A DNA stretch of 64,000 nucleotides, from assembly GCA_013180625.2 (NCBI GenBank), contig SNVD02002551.1, forward strand, positions 62,001-126,000, in the 5' to 3' direction. The notes below the pieces were generated by a model. The model was not told the origin of the DNA and searched no databases. It was given only the letters and a program-made list of their open reading frames with translations. Both the position numbers and the translations under genes were made by a program. The first letter of the stretch is position 1. The number at the start of each line of letters is the position of its first letter. This DNA is from Boswellia sacra (Eukaryota > Streptophyta > Magnoliopsida > Sapindales > Burseraceae). Shown here piece by piece: positions 41,958 through 54,060 of this stretch.

Positions 41958-44900
41958 ATGATAGGAAGTTGGAATATTAGAGGCCTTAATGGATTCTCTA
42001 CACAGCGGGCAGTTAGAAACTGGGTTTCTAAGTATTCTTTAGGTTTGATTGGTCTTTTAGAGACTAAGGTTGATCAGCGACACCTTACTTCAGTTGTTTC
42101 GGATATTTGTCCTTCTTGGAAGTTCCTATCCAATGCTACTGAGTCCATTGCTTGCAGAGTTTTGGTGTGTTGGGATCCTACTTTGTATAGTTTGAGTGAT
42201 TTACAGCTTTCTCCGCAGTGGATCGTTTGTCGGGCTACCAGATTATCATATGGGGTTTCTTTTGGCTTGATCTTCATTTATGGTTCTAATGATCCAAGTG
42301 TTCGTCGACAGTTATAGGACTTTCTCAAAGCTCAGTCCATGGATTTTGGTGACTTACCGTGGTTGGCATTACGTGATTTTAATGCGATTTTACGCTCGTC
42401 GGATAGAGTTGGAGGGGATCAGGCTTGGCATGGTTATATGGATGAATTTGGTCAGTGTGTTCATGATGCAGCGTTGATCAGGGTACCATCTTTTGGGCTC
42501 CGGTATACTTGGCATAATGGGCAGCAGGGACAGGGTACTATCCTTCGGACTCTTGAATGGAGTTTTGGCAGTGCTTCATTGTTCTTGACTTGGCCAAACA
42601 CAACTTCTGAGATACTTCCACGGGATGTTTTTGATCACAGTGCTATGGTCATCAAGTTTGGAAATCAACGTAGGCAGACCTCTAGTCCTTTTAAGTTTTT
42701 GAACTTTTGGGCTGATCGAGAGGATTTCTTGAAGATTGTTCAGAGAGTGTGGTCTATGCATGTGGACGGGGATCCTATGTTTCGAGTCACGCAGAAACTG
42801 GGTTTGTTGAAACGAGAGTTTAAGACTTTGTATGCCAAGGCTTCTAGTCACATCTCTAGTAGGGTCATTAAGGTTAGAGCTCAGTGGGCCGTAGCTCAGG
42901 CTGTTCTGGATGAGAACCCTCATTCCCCAGAGTATCTTTTGGCTGAAAGGGATTTTGCTAAGTAGTATTCCCAGTTGTGAAGGGATGAAGAGGCTTTCTT
43001 TCGACAGAGGTCAAGGATCCAATGGCTTTCTCTGGGGGATCAGAATACCAAGTTCTTTCACAAGTCTTTGCTCCATAGACAGGTCAGGAATCGGATTCAT
43101 CAGCTTGAGGATAAGGATGGTACCATTGTTACAGATCGAGGTAATTTAGGCCATCTAGCTGTGAGTATTTTCAGAAATTGCTTACAGCTCCTTCTCGGCC
43201 TTCTCTTGTAGATGCTTCTCGGTTTCTCTGGAAGAGTCTCTGAGGAGATGTTGCCTTCTTTGGCATGCCCTATTACTGATGATGAGATCAGGTCAGCTTT
43301 ATTCTCGATTCCTGATGATAAAGCTCCAGGACCGGATGTGTATACCTCTTTGTTCTTCAAAAGGGCTTGGGATATTATTAGTGTGGAGTTTACGGCTGCT
43401 GTGCGCTACTTCTTGGCAACTTGTCGGATGCCGAAGTGTGTTAATACCACTAGGATTGCCTTGGTCTCCAAGGTTGAGTCTTCGAGGACTATGAGTGACT
43501 TTCGACCAATCTCTTGTTGTAATGTACTTTACAAGTGCATCTCCAAAGTCATTGTGAATCGATTCAAAGTAGTCTTACCTGATGTAATTGGGAGTTCATA
43601 GTTTGCTTTTGTCCTAGGTCGGAAGATCTATGATGCCATTCTATTGACTCAAGAGCTCATGCATAATTACCATCTTGGGTGCTCACCTCCTCGATGTGCT
43701 TTAAAGGTGGATATTCGCAAAGCTTTTGATACTGTCAGTTGGGATTTCATCCTTTTAGGGTTAAGGACGATCGGTATTCCAGAGTGTATGGTTCGATGGA
43801 TTGCGACGTGCATGTCTTCTGCACATTTCTCTGTTGCTTTAAATGGAGAGCTTCATGGGTTCTTTCCCACCTCCTGGGGGAGTTCGACAGGGTGATCCAT
43901 TGTTACCATATCTTTTTGTGTTGGCCATGGAGGGTTTGAGCGGTATTTTTCAAGAGGCTTCTCAGAGGCCTAATTTCTGATTTCATTGGAGATGTCAGCA
44001 GGTCTCTCTCACTCATCTTTGTTTTGCAGATGACCTGATGGTCTTTTATAGGGCAGATGTGGGCTCTGTTTGGGTGGTTCGTGCAGCTTTGTAGGAGTCT
44101 GCCGAGCTCTCTGGTTTAGTGACGAATTCGACCAAGAGTCATGTATTCTTTTCTGGCGTCAATGATGAGGACCGAACTACATTGCAGACCATCTTGGGTT
44201 TTCAGGTGGGGAGTTTACCAGTTAGATATTTGGGGGTGCCGCTCATCAGTACCAGATTGCGGCTCTCAGATTGTGCTCTATTGATAGAACGGATTCTGTC
44301 GAGGGTCAGGTTATGGACTTCTACTATGCTGACTTATGCTAGTCGTTTTCAGTTAATCAAGTCCGTACTTTTTTCTATCCAAGTGTATTGGTCCTCCATG
44401 TTCATATTACCGGCAGCTGTGGTTCGGAAGATGGAGGGTATTCTAGCTGTTTTCCTCTGGAAATGGACATCTTTGTCTCGTTCTAGGGCCAAAGTCGCTT
44501 GAGATTCGATTTGCTATCCATTGAAGGAGGGGGGATTGGGAATTAAGCAAGTGAAGGAGTGGAATCGTGCTGCTATTCTGAAGCATGTTTGGAGACTTCT
44601 TTCTGACAAGTCCTCCACATGGTCTTCATGGGTTCATCAGGTGCTCCTTCGAGGTCGCTCGTTTTGGTAGGTTAGGGTTACTTCTGGAGCCTCCTGGTCT
44701 TGGAGGAAGATTTTGCATAGTCGGGATTGGTGTAAGGGCAAATTTGTCTCTCGTATTGGAGATGGCCGTGATACCTCACTTTGACAGGATTACTGGTTGC
44801 CGCATGGGCGTCTTTGTGATTTGTTTTCTTTAGGACTCTTTCATCCACAGGTCTTCCCTCAGATGCAAAGGTCGCAGCTATTATTCAGGATGGGGATTGG

Positions 44901-45541
44901 GTTTTTCCTGATGGTGGGCCGGTCCTTGGAGAGATTTGGGACTCAGTCAGCATCCAACTTATGATGGGAAATCCTGACCATATTGTTTAGAAGGGTCACA
45001 GCTCTGGTATTTTCTCCATTGACTCAGCATGGGGTTTATTATGGAGTAGGCAATCGGTGAACTCATTTCATCATCTTCTCTGGTTCCCTGGCCAGGTTCT
45101 AAGACACTCATTTATTCTTTGGCTGGCCTCGTTGGGTCATTTTCGTACTTTGGATCGTCTACGGCGTCATGGCATGTCATCCTCTTCGGGTTATGTCCTC
45201 TGTGCTTCAGCAAATGAGAGTCATGACCATCTATTCTTTAGCTGTCCTTTCTCGTCTTCTGTATAAAGGGAGATTTCAGCTAAGACTCTCATTGTTTGAC
45301 CTTCTTTTTGTTGGCTCTCTCTACTTTATTGGGCTTCTCAACATATTAAGGGCAGAAAGAATTTTGGACAGTGTATTTTCTTTGGTATGAGAGGAATGAT
45401 CGTATGTATCAACAGCGTCATCGGACTCGTCGTCAAGTGATTGATGAAATCTTTGCTTTGGTTCGCTCTCGGCTCCTAACCTTGGAGGCCAAGTATGTGA
45501 TCACTCCTCGGCTTCGTGCCATCTCGGGCCTACATCGTTAG
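41958..45541 (+). pseudogene. LINE D ORF2: endonuclease, reverse transcriptase, zinc-binding C-terminus
   Basis: ATG 41958 is 36 bp after the ORF1 stop. Endonuclease: SWNIRGLN, LLETKVDQ, LPWLALRDFNAIL (the usual GDFN is RDFN) and DHSAMVI; stop at 42315. Reverse transcriptase from about 43212: CPITDDEIRSALFSIPDDKA, SDFRPISCCNVLYKCISKVI, ALKVDIRKAFDTVSWDF and catalytic FADD at 44023-44034 (intact aspartates). C-terminal zf-RVT-like region at 45057-45266: RHSFILWLASLGHFRTLDRL, then LCASANESHDHLFFSCPF. It has roughly ten stops or frameshifts (42963, 42978, 43598, 43885, 44093, 44500 and others). By family it does target-primed reverse transcription. Confidence 0.83.
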
Positions 45542-45825
45542 TTTTGTTTCTTGGATGTTGTTCTATTGGTTGGGCCAATATGCCCCTTTGTTTTTATTGT
45601 TTTGTTGAAGACAGTTTCGTTGTGTTTGGTTTTGGGCCAGTGCGCCATGTTCTGTTTTGTTTGGGGCTTTAGCCCCTATGCTCCGTTTGTTTTGTTTTGT
45701 TTGGTGCCTTTGGGCTTTGTTATTTCGTTTTGGACTTGTGAATACTAGGTCTTCTTGGGGTATGCCCCTCGTATCTTGTACTTTTATTTTCTTTTTTATG
45801 TAAATAGTAACTTTTTCAAAAAAAG
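45542..45825 (+). other. LINE D 3' UTR and A-tail
   Basis: T/G-rich, built of loosely repeated ttgttttgtttgg and tttgggc phrases. Ends ggtatgcccctcgta...atgtaaatag..ctttttcaaaaaaag. The 3' end of copy B (7560-7632) has the same layout, which defines the true element terminus. Confidence 0.75.
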
Positions 45826-45896
45826 TTTAGGGTTTAGGGTTTAGGGTTTTAGGGTTTAGGGTTTTTAGGGTTTAGGGGTTTAGGGTTTAGGGGTTT
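45826..45896 (+). repeat. TTTAGGG array between LINE D and LINE E
   Basis: About ten TTTAGGG-type units directly after the LINE D A-run and directly before LINE E sequence. Confidence 0.92.
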
Positions 45897-46781
45897 ATGG
45901 TCCAACCCTATCTGGCTGGTCGGCTGAAATTGCATGTGGAGGGAGATATTAGCCTGGACATTATCGCCTTTGGATCTTGTTTCTGCACTTTCCTGATCGA
46001 CGTTGTCGGGCTTTTTAGCCTATACGGGTTGATCCAGCCATTGGATTTGAGCTGGCCATACGGCGCTGGAAAGCTGATTGAAAGCCGGTTCCAACCCTGC
46101 CAGGCACATTTCCGGAAGAGATCGGAGGAGGGAGATATCAACTGAAACAGTAGCTCCACCGAAAAATTTTCTGGCTTAGCTTGCGTGAACCACCACGGTT
46201 TTCTACCTCTATCATCCGATCCAGCCGTTGGATTTGAACGTATCTCACGGGGCTTGGGAGCTATCGGACACACGATTCCAACGGCATATATTGGGTGGTC
46301 ATATGATGTCTAACGAAGGAGATTTGGGTTCACAACCTTGCTTAAATGGGAATATGGCTCTCGATTGGTGACCGGTTTGCATTTCTCGTGCTCTTTTCTT
46401 GATTCTTCCTTTGTGTTTGCTGCTTCTTGAGTTACTTTTACTTGGGATATTGCTGATTTGTGGCCTGGTTGATAACGGAATCAAGTCATTGTGTTGATTT
46501 GTTGAGGCTTGATTTGTTTCATTTTGGAAAATTTCGTGCTTCGGATTGGTTTTGGGTTTGTTATTGGTTCTTGTGGTTTTGGTTGGCTTTGGAAACCTAC
46601 CTTTGGTTGATTTAACTATTTTTGAGATATTTGGTTTTGGAGTTTGATCTCGATTGAGTGTTTTGGTTGATTTGATTGTTGGTTGGATATTTTAGAGTTG
46701 ATTTGGGTTGATTGCTACGGGTTGGAGTTTTCCCACTATTTTCACCCCACCTATCCTACCCTGCACCACGCCATCTCTACC

Positions 46782-48160
46782 ATGGCCACCTCCGCCCCTC
46801 ACAAACTTAACCAACCCCAACACCCACCTCGCGCCGCTCAAACACACCCACCTGCTTGAAACACCGCCCACAAACAAAGCTTACCCAAACCAACTAGCTC
46901 TTGGGCTGATAGGGTTCGGGTTCCTGAGGCCAGCATTAGATTTCATCTTGACTCGATAGCTCGGAAAGAACCGGGTTCGATTCTTTAGCTCCCTGATGAT
47001 TTGGTTGATGATGCTGGGGATGATTGGTTACGTTGTATTGTGGATTTTTTTTGGGGTATACTATGCCTTTCCATGCTGCACGTTCCATTGCTATGCGTGC
47101 ATGACAGTCTAGTGGTTTAGAGTATGTCCGCTCTACTGGGACGGGTTTCTTGATATTCAGATTTAGAACTGTGGAGGAGGTTCATGATATTTTAGAGAAA
47201 GGGCCTTGGATGTTTGGTGGGAAGCACATCGTTCTCTAACAGTGGAATCCTCATTTCTCTTTTGACCAGAGTAGGATTTCCAGGATTCTAGTCTGGGTTC
47301 GGTTACATGGATTACCATTTCCATTGTGGTCAGCCAGAGCACTCAGTGCTATTTCTAGTATGGTTGGTCAACCATTATCTTGTGACAGGATGACTTATGA
47401 GCGCACTAGGTTATCCTATGCCAGGGTTTGTGTTGAGATAGATGCAGAACATTCTCCAGTGCAGGACTTTTAGATCCGGTGTAAGCTATCCTCTGAGCCT
47501 ATCAAGATCAGAGTGGAATATGAATGGAAACCGAACTGCTGTTCCAAGTGTTGTTTATTTGGCCATACTTGTCCTATACTTGTTGTGCCTTCTACTCATA
47601 TAGAGGCCAAGGTGCCAGTTACTACTACAGCCCTCGTCTTAAGAGACAAGGGGAACACTGATGAAACTGCTGTTTCAACAGCAGTTCATATTCAGACTAG
47701 TCAGGATCTAATTATTGCTGCTGATGTAACTCCAGTTATACGAGATAAGGGTAAAGGTATCGCTACTGATTCCACACCAGCTGGACCTCTTGCTCTACTG
47801 ACTTCAGATGCAGTGACTACAGCGACAGATTCGATGGAAAAGATCTTTAGTAAGATGGGCAAGGTTACAGCCAATGGTTCAGGTTCTGAGTCTGATTCTG
47901 ATTCTGATTCACTATCTCTTATTGAAGCGCAGCAGGATCAGATATTGAAGTGCTCTTTTAGCCCTATAGCTGATTTACCTGATTCTTCAGGGATTGCTCC
48001 TCTAGAGAGGTTTATTGCTCCGGATTCTCTAAAATCCACTGTGGCGTCTTTGCGTAGTCTACCACCTGCCTCTGTTCCTATCCCTCCTGCTGGTAAGGAT
48101 AAAAAGGCTCAGAGTAAAAAGGGTGGCAATGGGGGTAGAGGGGGCATGCGCCTCCGATGA
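46782..48160 (+). pseudogene. LINE E ORF1
   Basis: ATG 46782. Stops include TGA at about 46858, the shared TAG at 46987 and the shared TGA at about 47102. It has a one-base loss at the T-run near 47047, then DUF4283 (VWVRLHGLPFPLW), the knuckle CCLFGHTCPILVV, and a longer intact tail than D (TAVHIQTSQDLIIAADVTPV; SESDSDSDSLSLIEAQQ; KKGGNGGRGGMRLR). The last 215 codons (47513-48160) are open. RNA-binding family protein; dead copy. Confidence 0.78.
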
Positions 48161-48196
48161 TTTCTTTATTGAATTCTAAGTTTTTTCCAGTTTCCT

Positions 48197-49462
48197 ATGA
48201 TAGGAAGTTGAAATATTAGAGGCCTTAATGGCTTCTCTACGCAGCGGGCAGTTAGAAACTGGATTTCTAAGTATTCTTTAGGTTTGATTGGTCTTTTAGA
48301 GACTAAGGTTGATCAGCGACACCTTACTTCAGTTGTTTCGGATATTTGTCCTTGTTGGAAGTTCTTATCCAATGCCACTGAGTCCATTGCTTGCAAAGTT
48401 TTGGTGTGTTGGGATTCTACTTTGTATAGTTTGAGTGATTTGCAGCTTTTTTCACAGTGGATCGTTTGTCGGGCTACCAGATTATCAGATGGGGTTTCTT
48501 TTGGTTTGATCTTCATTTATGGTTCTAATGATCCGAGTGTTCGTCGACAGTTATGGGACTTTCTCAGAGCTCAGTCCATAGGTTTTGTTGACTTACCATG
48601 GTTGGCATTAGGTGATTTTAATGCTATCTTACGCTCGTCGGATAGAGTTGGAGGGGTTCAGGCTTGGCATGGTTATACAGATGAATTTGGTCAGTGTGTT
48701 CATGATGCAGCATTGATCAGGGTACCATCTTTTGGGTTCCGGTATACTTGGCATAATGGGCAGCAGGGAAAGGGTACTATCCCTCAGACTCTTGATTGGA
48801 GTTTTGGCAGTGCTTCATGGTTCTTGACTTGGCCAAACACAACTTCTGAGATACTTCCACAGGATGTTTCTGATCACAGTGCTATAGTCATCAAGTTTGG
48901 AAATCAACGTAGGCAGACCTCTAGTCCTTTTAAGTTTTTGAACTTTTGGGCTGATCGAGAGGATTTCTTAGAGATTGTTCAGAGTGTGTGGTCTACGCAT
49001 GTGGACGGGGATCCTATGTTTCGAGTCACGCTGAAACTGGTTTTGTTGAAATGGGAGTTTAAGACTTTTCATGCCAAGGCTTCTAGTCACATCTCTAGTA
49101 GGGTCATTGAGGTTAGAGCTCAGTGGGTCGCAGCTCAGGCTACTCTAGATGAGAACTCTCATTCCCAAGAGTGTCTTTTGGCTGAGAGAGATTTTGCTAA
49201 GCAGTATGTCCAGTTGTGTAGGGATGAAGAGGCTTTCTTTCGGTAGAGGTCAAGGATCCAATGGCTTTCTCTGGGGGATCAGAATACCAAGTTTTTTCAC
49301 AAGTCTCTGCTTCATAGACAGATCAGGAATCGGATTCATCAGCTTGAGGATGAAAATGGTACCATTGTTATAGTTCAAGACGACTTAGGCCATCTAGCTG
49401 TGAGGTATTTTCAGAAATTACTTACAGCTCCTTCTCGGCCTTATCTTGTAGATGCTTCGACG
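48197..49462 (+). pseudogene. LINE E ORF2, endonuclease and linker
   Basis: ATG 48197, then TGA in place of the first tryptophan (48209). From 48284 the frame is open for 320 codons: LLETKVDQRHLTSVVSD, LPWLALGDFNAIL (intact GDFN), SDHSAIVIKFG, then the SPFKFLNFWADRED linker, to a TAG at about 49244 (Gln codon). The endonuclease motifs N, E, D-x-N and DH are all readable, making this the best-preserved endonuclease in the window. It ends before the reverse transcriptase. Confidence 0.8.
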
Positions 49463-50566
49463 ACAGCCTTATTTGACCTTGTTGGCTTCCTAAATCTGTT
49501 AACACCTAGCAGCTATTTTATTAACGTGCTAAAATTGCTTGATAAGAGAGAGAAGAGTTGCTTCTTAACTTTGTCTCAAAGCTGAAAACAGCCGGAGCAA
49601 ATATTATGAAGGGGAAGGGAAGTTGACAGCGACGATATAACATCTTTAAAAAAAAAAAGAGGAGAAGCAACAGTGATCAAGAAAAGGAGGGAAATGTCAG
49701 GCCACATCTAGTAGCTTAGCGTACTGTTGTTTTGCAAATGCCCCTTTGTAACCCTCGACAACAATCAATCGATTGATACAAGTGCCTTCATAAGCCTAGA
49801 AATCAATCAATTATTTAGCTTCGAATCAGTTGCTTTTTCAGCTTTAGTCGCCTCAGCATCCCTTTGTAATAGCTTCAATCGATCGATTGATTACTTTGCT
49901 TCAGCTTCAAATCAAGGAATTTGGTTTACTAATAGGCACATACGCATTTGTTCAATTCTAGTTTCTGCTTCCTGAACCATTTGACTAGTGCCTCAAATCA
50001 AATTGCTTCGTAGACGCAGATTCACTGCTCCCCTTCCTGCAATACTGAGATTCAGCATTAGATCTAATAGGTTAATTTTTTTGGATCTGTCTGTTGTATT
50101 CAGGTTAGGTTCGGCTTTTGTTTTCTCTAAACTAGAATTGATGAATAGCAATGCTTGTCCCTGCGTGCAAGTTGAATAAAATCAACATGCAGCTACTGTA
50201 ATATTCGCATTGTGTGATATGATACTTGTTTTGGTACTTCGATTTATATTAATTTCTGTTTTAGATATACAATGATTTGTAATTTTTAGCAGCTACTGTA
50301 ATTTGTACATTTGATATTTTTTTCTTTTTTCTTTTTTTTGATGTGGAAATTTACTCTTGAATTTTTTCTCTTGCTATTGTGATTTTGCTCTGTTTTACTC
50401 TTGTTTTGTAGCTAGTGTGGTTTTGAGTTATTTCAGGCGTGGGCTGGTGTGATCTCCACAGGTCCAGGTAATTATCTATTAACTGTAAGTTATAAAATAG
50501 CAGATGGATATGCCTTCCCGGTATCTTGTGCATTTTATTCCAATGTTTCTGATTGACTGAGAAGGG
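49463..50566 (+). other. Sequence after LINE E; no gene recognised
   Basis: The first ~120 bp are open (ALFDLVGFLNLLTPSSYF) but I do not recognise the peptide. The rest is AT-rich with small palindromes such as atcaatcgattgat. It leads into the helicase remnant and may be its introns. Confidence 0.4.
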
Positions 50567-51470
50567 GTTTTGCTACCAGAATTGATTAAGTTGCTCGATG
50601 CATTTTGTTTTGAAGCATGCCCCTTTGCAAGTCTAGAGGAAATTTGTAATGTTGTTCCAGGTTGTTGTCTTTTGTTCTTCCCAAGTTATAAACTGATGGA
50701 GAAACTGAGCAAACGTTGGCAAAAAATAGGTCAATATTCTTGCGTCAACACCAAGAAACATCTTTTTGTGGGTAAGCACTTCAGACCTCTTTCAATCCTT
50801 TCATAGTTGATGTTCCTCATTATATATTCATTAAATATACAATTCTTGGGTTGTGTTTTACAATCTTTTAGCCATTTTATAGCTCTTGAAATTAATCTGT
50901 TTAATGAAGGGTTTGGAAAGTTTGGCATTAGTCAGTTAAATAAAATTGAGTCTCATAAATATGCTAAAAAGGGGGGAGCTGGTTTTCTAGCAGTTTGCCG
51001 AGGAAAGGTGTAAAACTTCTTTGTTTAACCCGGTAAATTAACCTTCTTAATTTTTTTGTTTTTAAATTTTTTTCTAAACACTGGAAAAATGTGTAACATT
51101 TTATGTGGTGGCTTTAGATCTTAGTTATATGATGTTGTTGCATTTTTATTTTATTATTTCTTATTTTCTCTTTAAATTAGCCTCTCTCATATCCGGTTTG
51201 CTTTGTTTTTGTTTTTGAAGTAAATTGCTTTGCCTTGGCTTATAGTTAGGTTTGGTTAGTGCAGAGCTGAAAGGAGAAAGCTAGGAAGAATTTGAGCTTA
51301 TTTTGAAGGATTACTATGACTCAATTTCTCAAGGCGGCAAACCTTGCTACTGGGAAAAAGAGAAAGGTTGGGAAAGTTGGCATTAGTCAGTTAAATAAAA
51401 TTGATACCCATAAATATGCTAAAAAGGGAGGAGCTGGTTTTCTAGCAGTTTGCCGAGGAAAGGTTTAAAA
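50567..51470 (+). pseudogene. FANCJ/RAD3-like DNA helicase fragment with a duplicated exon
   Basis: Exon-like pieces: 50567-50660 (FASLEEICNVVPG), 50660-50772 (LLFFPSYKLMEKLSKRWQ), and about 50920-51009 (ISQLNKIESHKYAKKGGAGF and LAVCRGKV), the last repeated at about 51317-51467. They correspond to the second helicase domain of XPD/FANCJ-type iron-sulfur helicases: FFPSY.LMEK..xRW, then KGGAxFLAVCRGK just before the SEGIDF motif. The wording is closest to the plant FANCJ-like RAD3 helicase. That family unwinds DNA in repair and recombination. The N-terminal helicase domain and the following SEGIDF exons were not found. Decayed fragment. Confidence 0.7.
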
Positions 51471-51704
51471 TTTCTTGCTTAACCTGGTAAATTAACCTTC
51501 TTAATTTTTTTTTCTTTTTAAATTTTTTTCTTAACACTGGAAAAATGTTTAACATTTTATGTGGGGGCTTCAGATCTTAGTTATATGATGTTGTTGCATT
51601 TTTATTTTATTATTTCTTATTTTCTCTTTAAATTAGCCTCTCTCATATCTGGTTTACTTTGTTTTCATTTTTCCAGTAAATTGCTTTGCCTTGGTTTATA
51701 GTCG
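50930..51704 (+). repeat. Tandem duplication with 445-bp offset within the helicase remnant
   Basis: Segment 50930-51255 is repeated at 51375-51704, including the coding piece (ggcattagtcagttaaataa) and the following intron (atcttagttatatgatgttg). The copies differ by scattered substitutions. Between them lies ~110 bp unique to the second copy's upstream side (MTQFLKAANLATGKKRK frame). Confidence 0.88.
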
Positions 51705-54060
51705 GTATAAGCTTACCTTATATCCTAACAAATTTTTGTAATGTTCTTTTCCAGGTTTTCATCCTTTTTTTAGTTGAATTACTAAACTGAAAATCTTTAA
51801 TTGATTACATTGATGCATTTCTTGCAGGGTCTTAACAACAAAATATTCAGTTTTGCAATAAAAGTTAAGCCTTTATTTGCTTTTCTTCTTCATTAGCTAA
51901 CTAGATTATCACAGCATTCTGTATATATAGTTAACCCTTTCATGTGGAAGCCTCAGAATTGGTTTCATTGAAGTATCAGGTTTTTCACCTTTGAAGATTA
52001 GAGTGGGGTCATATGTGGTACAGAATATGACCAGAAAACATGTCTTGCATTTGTCAATAAATCTTCAGAGATGTTTGGTTGAACGAGGGATGTTTACCAC
52101 TCCATCGATGGGATGGACTCACTCATATCTTCGAGATCGCTGGGTATGCTTTTACCTATTATTATTTTATACTATTTATAGAAATAAGTGGTCAAAAGGG
52201 ATTATCTTAATATAAGGGATGCATTTTGGCACGATGCTCATGGACAATGATTTCCTTGTTTTGTAGAAAAATGCAGTTGTGTAGAATAACAATGAATAAA
52301 CTGGCTGCAAGGTAATTGTTCAATAGTTTACTCTTATACATTGAACTACAGAGGTGTCACTAGTAAGCTCATCGGTGTACTTATTTTTTGGCATTCACAG
52401 TATCTTAATGCAAATCACTCTATACGATGAGGTGAAGAAAGCAAAGAAAGATCCTCATTAGAAATGGAAAATGCAGTATTTAAACTATCAAAAATTGAAA
52501 TACTAGTTAAAATACATATTTTTATTCCTTTTCAAATTATTAACTTCAAATTTGTTTGTCAGTTTTATAAATTGTCAGGTAGCAGCTATCATTATTTTTT
52601 GATAGTGTTTCTTGGACATGGTTGTTATAAAACTTATATAGGTAACTGTATCTTGGATTCACATTTTAATCTACTAAATAAATGTGTGGTCATAAAGCAA
52701 ATAAGTGGGGCTAAATAGCATCTGACCTCCCAATAAATCATATTTTATTCATTGCTATTGATAAAGAATATGGTGTTGGATGTAATAATTTATGATACAG
52801 GTGAGAAGGCTCTATGTCTTGGAAACCATGGGCTCTTAGATTAAGTTGATTTATATTATTTACAGCAACTCCTTCAACACAACAGTCTTTAGTTTGTATA
52901 CCGCTGCACAGAAATTATTCAGTTTGCAGTTAATATAGTATTTTGGTTCTGTTAATCATTCATTGTTATAGTTATGATTAATCATTTGAATTTTACTTAT
53001 AGATGTCAGTGGGAGCTTATGTTGGCACGAAGCGGACTGATACTCTTGATAACTTAAGGTGGCAGTGTCTATACACCTGTAAGTTCAAATAATTGCCAAT
53101 ATGTAGCATGATTTATTTCTGTGCGCTTTTCTGCTGTTTTAGGGGTTACAAAAGAATAATGCTATTTACGGCAACTCGTTTGAGATGCCACAAAAAATAA
53201 CGATTGCATTGAGATTGTAGCCGAGCCGTATGGTTAATTAGTTCGTCTTTTGAGTTTCTTTTCCCCCCCAATTCTGCGACTGCGTATTCAAATCTTGAAA
53301 ATTGATTAGAATTTGACTACATTATTTCAAAAACCTAACCAATTGTTGTTTTTGAACAAATTTTTCAGTGACATTCCACTTGACACAACTCAAATGTTTT
53401 GAGAAACTACTGAAGTCATGATGAATTACTACTGCAAATGAGACTTAAACATCTATCAGTAAATGAATTTTGATATTTATTGATTCATTTCATTTCTCTC
53501 TTCAAACAACCCTATTCCCTAATGAGCCATTCCTTCATCACTTTTCCAAATTTGGGCTTGAATTGTAAGTCTAGATCTCCACTTCCCAGTAAAGCTGTTG
53601 TCAAGGCATAAGCACACGATGAAAAATAGCTCATTGCCTCCTCTTGCTGCTAACACTGCTATCCCTAGTTAGTATGGTGTTATTTGTCTGCAGTAGCTGC
53701 GACTCATTAATGATTTCTGCTTATCTGGTGTTACTTGGACTTTGTCTCCCTTGTCTTCCTGATCAGAATGCTAGCTCTTCAACCCGAAATTATGAACCCA
53801 ATTGCTTTAACTACAGGGCTGGTAATGATTTGGCTTCCATCGCTGAAAACCCCAGCTCTCAGCCACACAATATGATTTCTTTCCTCGTAATGGCATAGGT
53901 TCGGTAGCTGATTATGCCAGCTCTTCTTTTGCTGTGCAGAGGCAGTAACCAAATTACTACATGTTCTTTCCTTGTGGTAATGATTTGGCTTCTCTGGCTG
54001 GTAACACCAGTGCTTATGCACAACCCGCTAATCCCTTTGCCTTTGCTTCACCTTCTTAAA
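51705..54060 (+). other. Exon-like debris, unrecognised
   Basis: Short open pieces occur: about 51985-52143 (RVGSYVVQNMTRKHVLHLS); 53005-53056, preceded by an acceptor-like ttatag; and 53640-54058, where the phrases GNDLASIAENP and GNDLASLAGNTSAYAQPANP recur in one composition, rich in Ser/Ala/Asn, with a stop TAA near 53946 and a final TAA near 54058. They may be later exons of a decayed gene. I do not know the family. Confidence 0.35.

Larger units (their letters stand above)
39227..45825 (+). mobile_element. LINE copy D: full-length L1-clade element, about 6.6 kb
   Basis: The only copy here with both ends. 5' terminus gggattgaaaaattttctct; 5' UTR with ~190-bp monomers (39339, 39526, 39714, 39903, 40091); ORF1 from 40622; ORF2 from 41958 to about 45541; a T-rich 3' UTR; and a short A-run at 45818-45824. 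TTTAGGG arrays flank it on both sides. No other target-site duplication was seen, as expected if the target itself is TTTAGGG. Stops in both ORFs make it defective. Confidence 0.88.
45897..49462 (+). mobile_element. LINE copy E: 5'-truncated in the 5' UTR, 3'-truncated
   Basis: Starts within the third 5' UTR monomer (tccaaccctatctggctgg, equal to about 36173 in copy C), continues through ORF1 (46782-48160) and ORF2 from 48197. It stops at about 49462 (cttgtagatgcttcg), before the reverse-transcriptase core. What follows is not LINE. It is the copy most similar to D in stops and wording. Confidence 0.83.
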
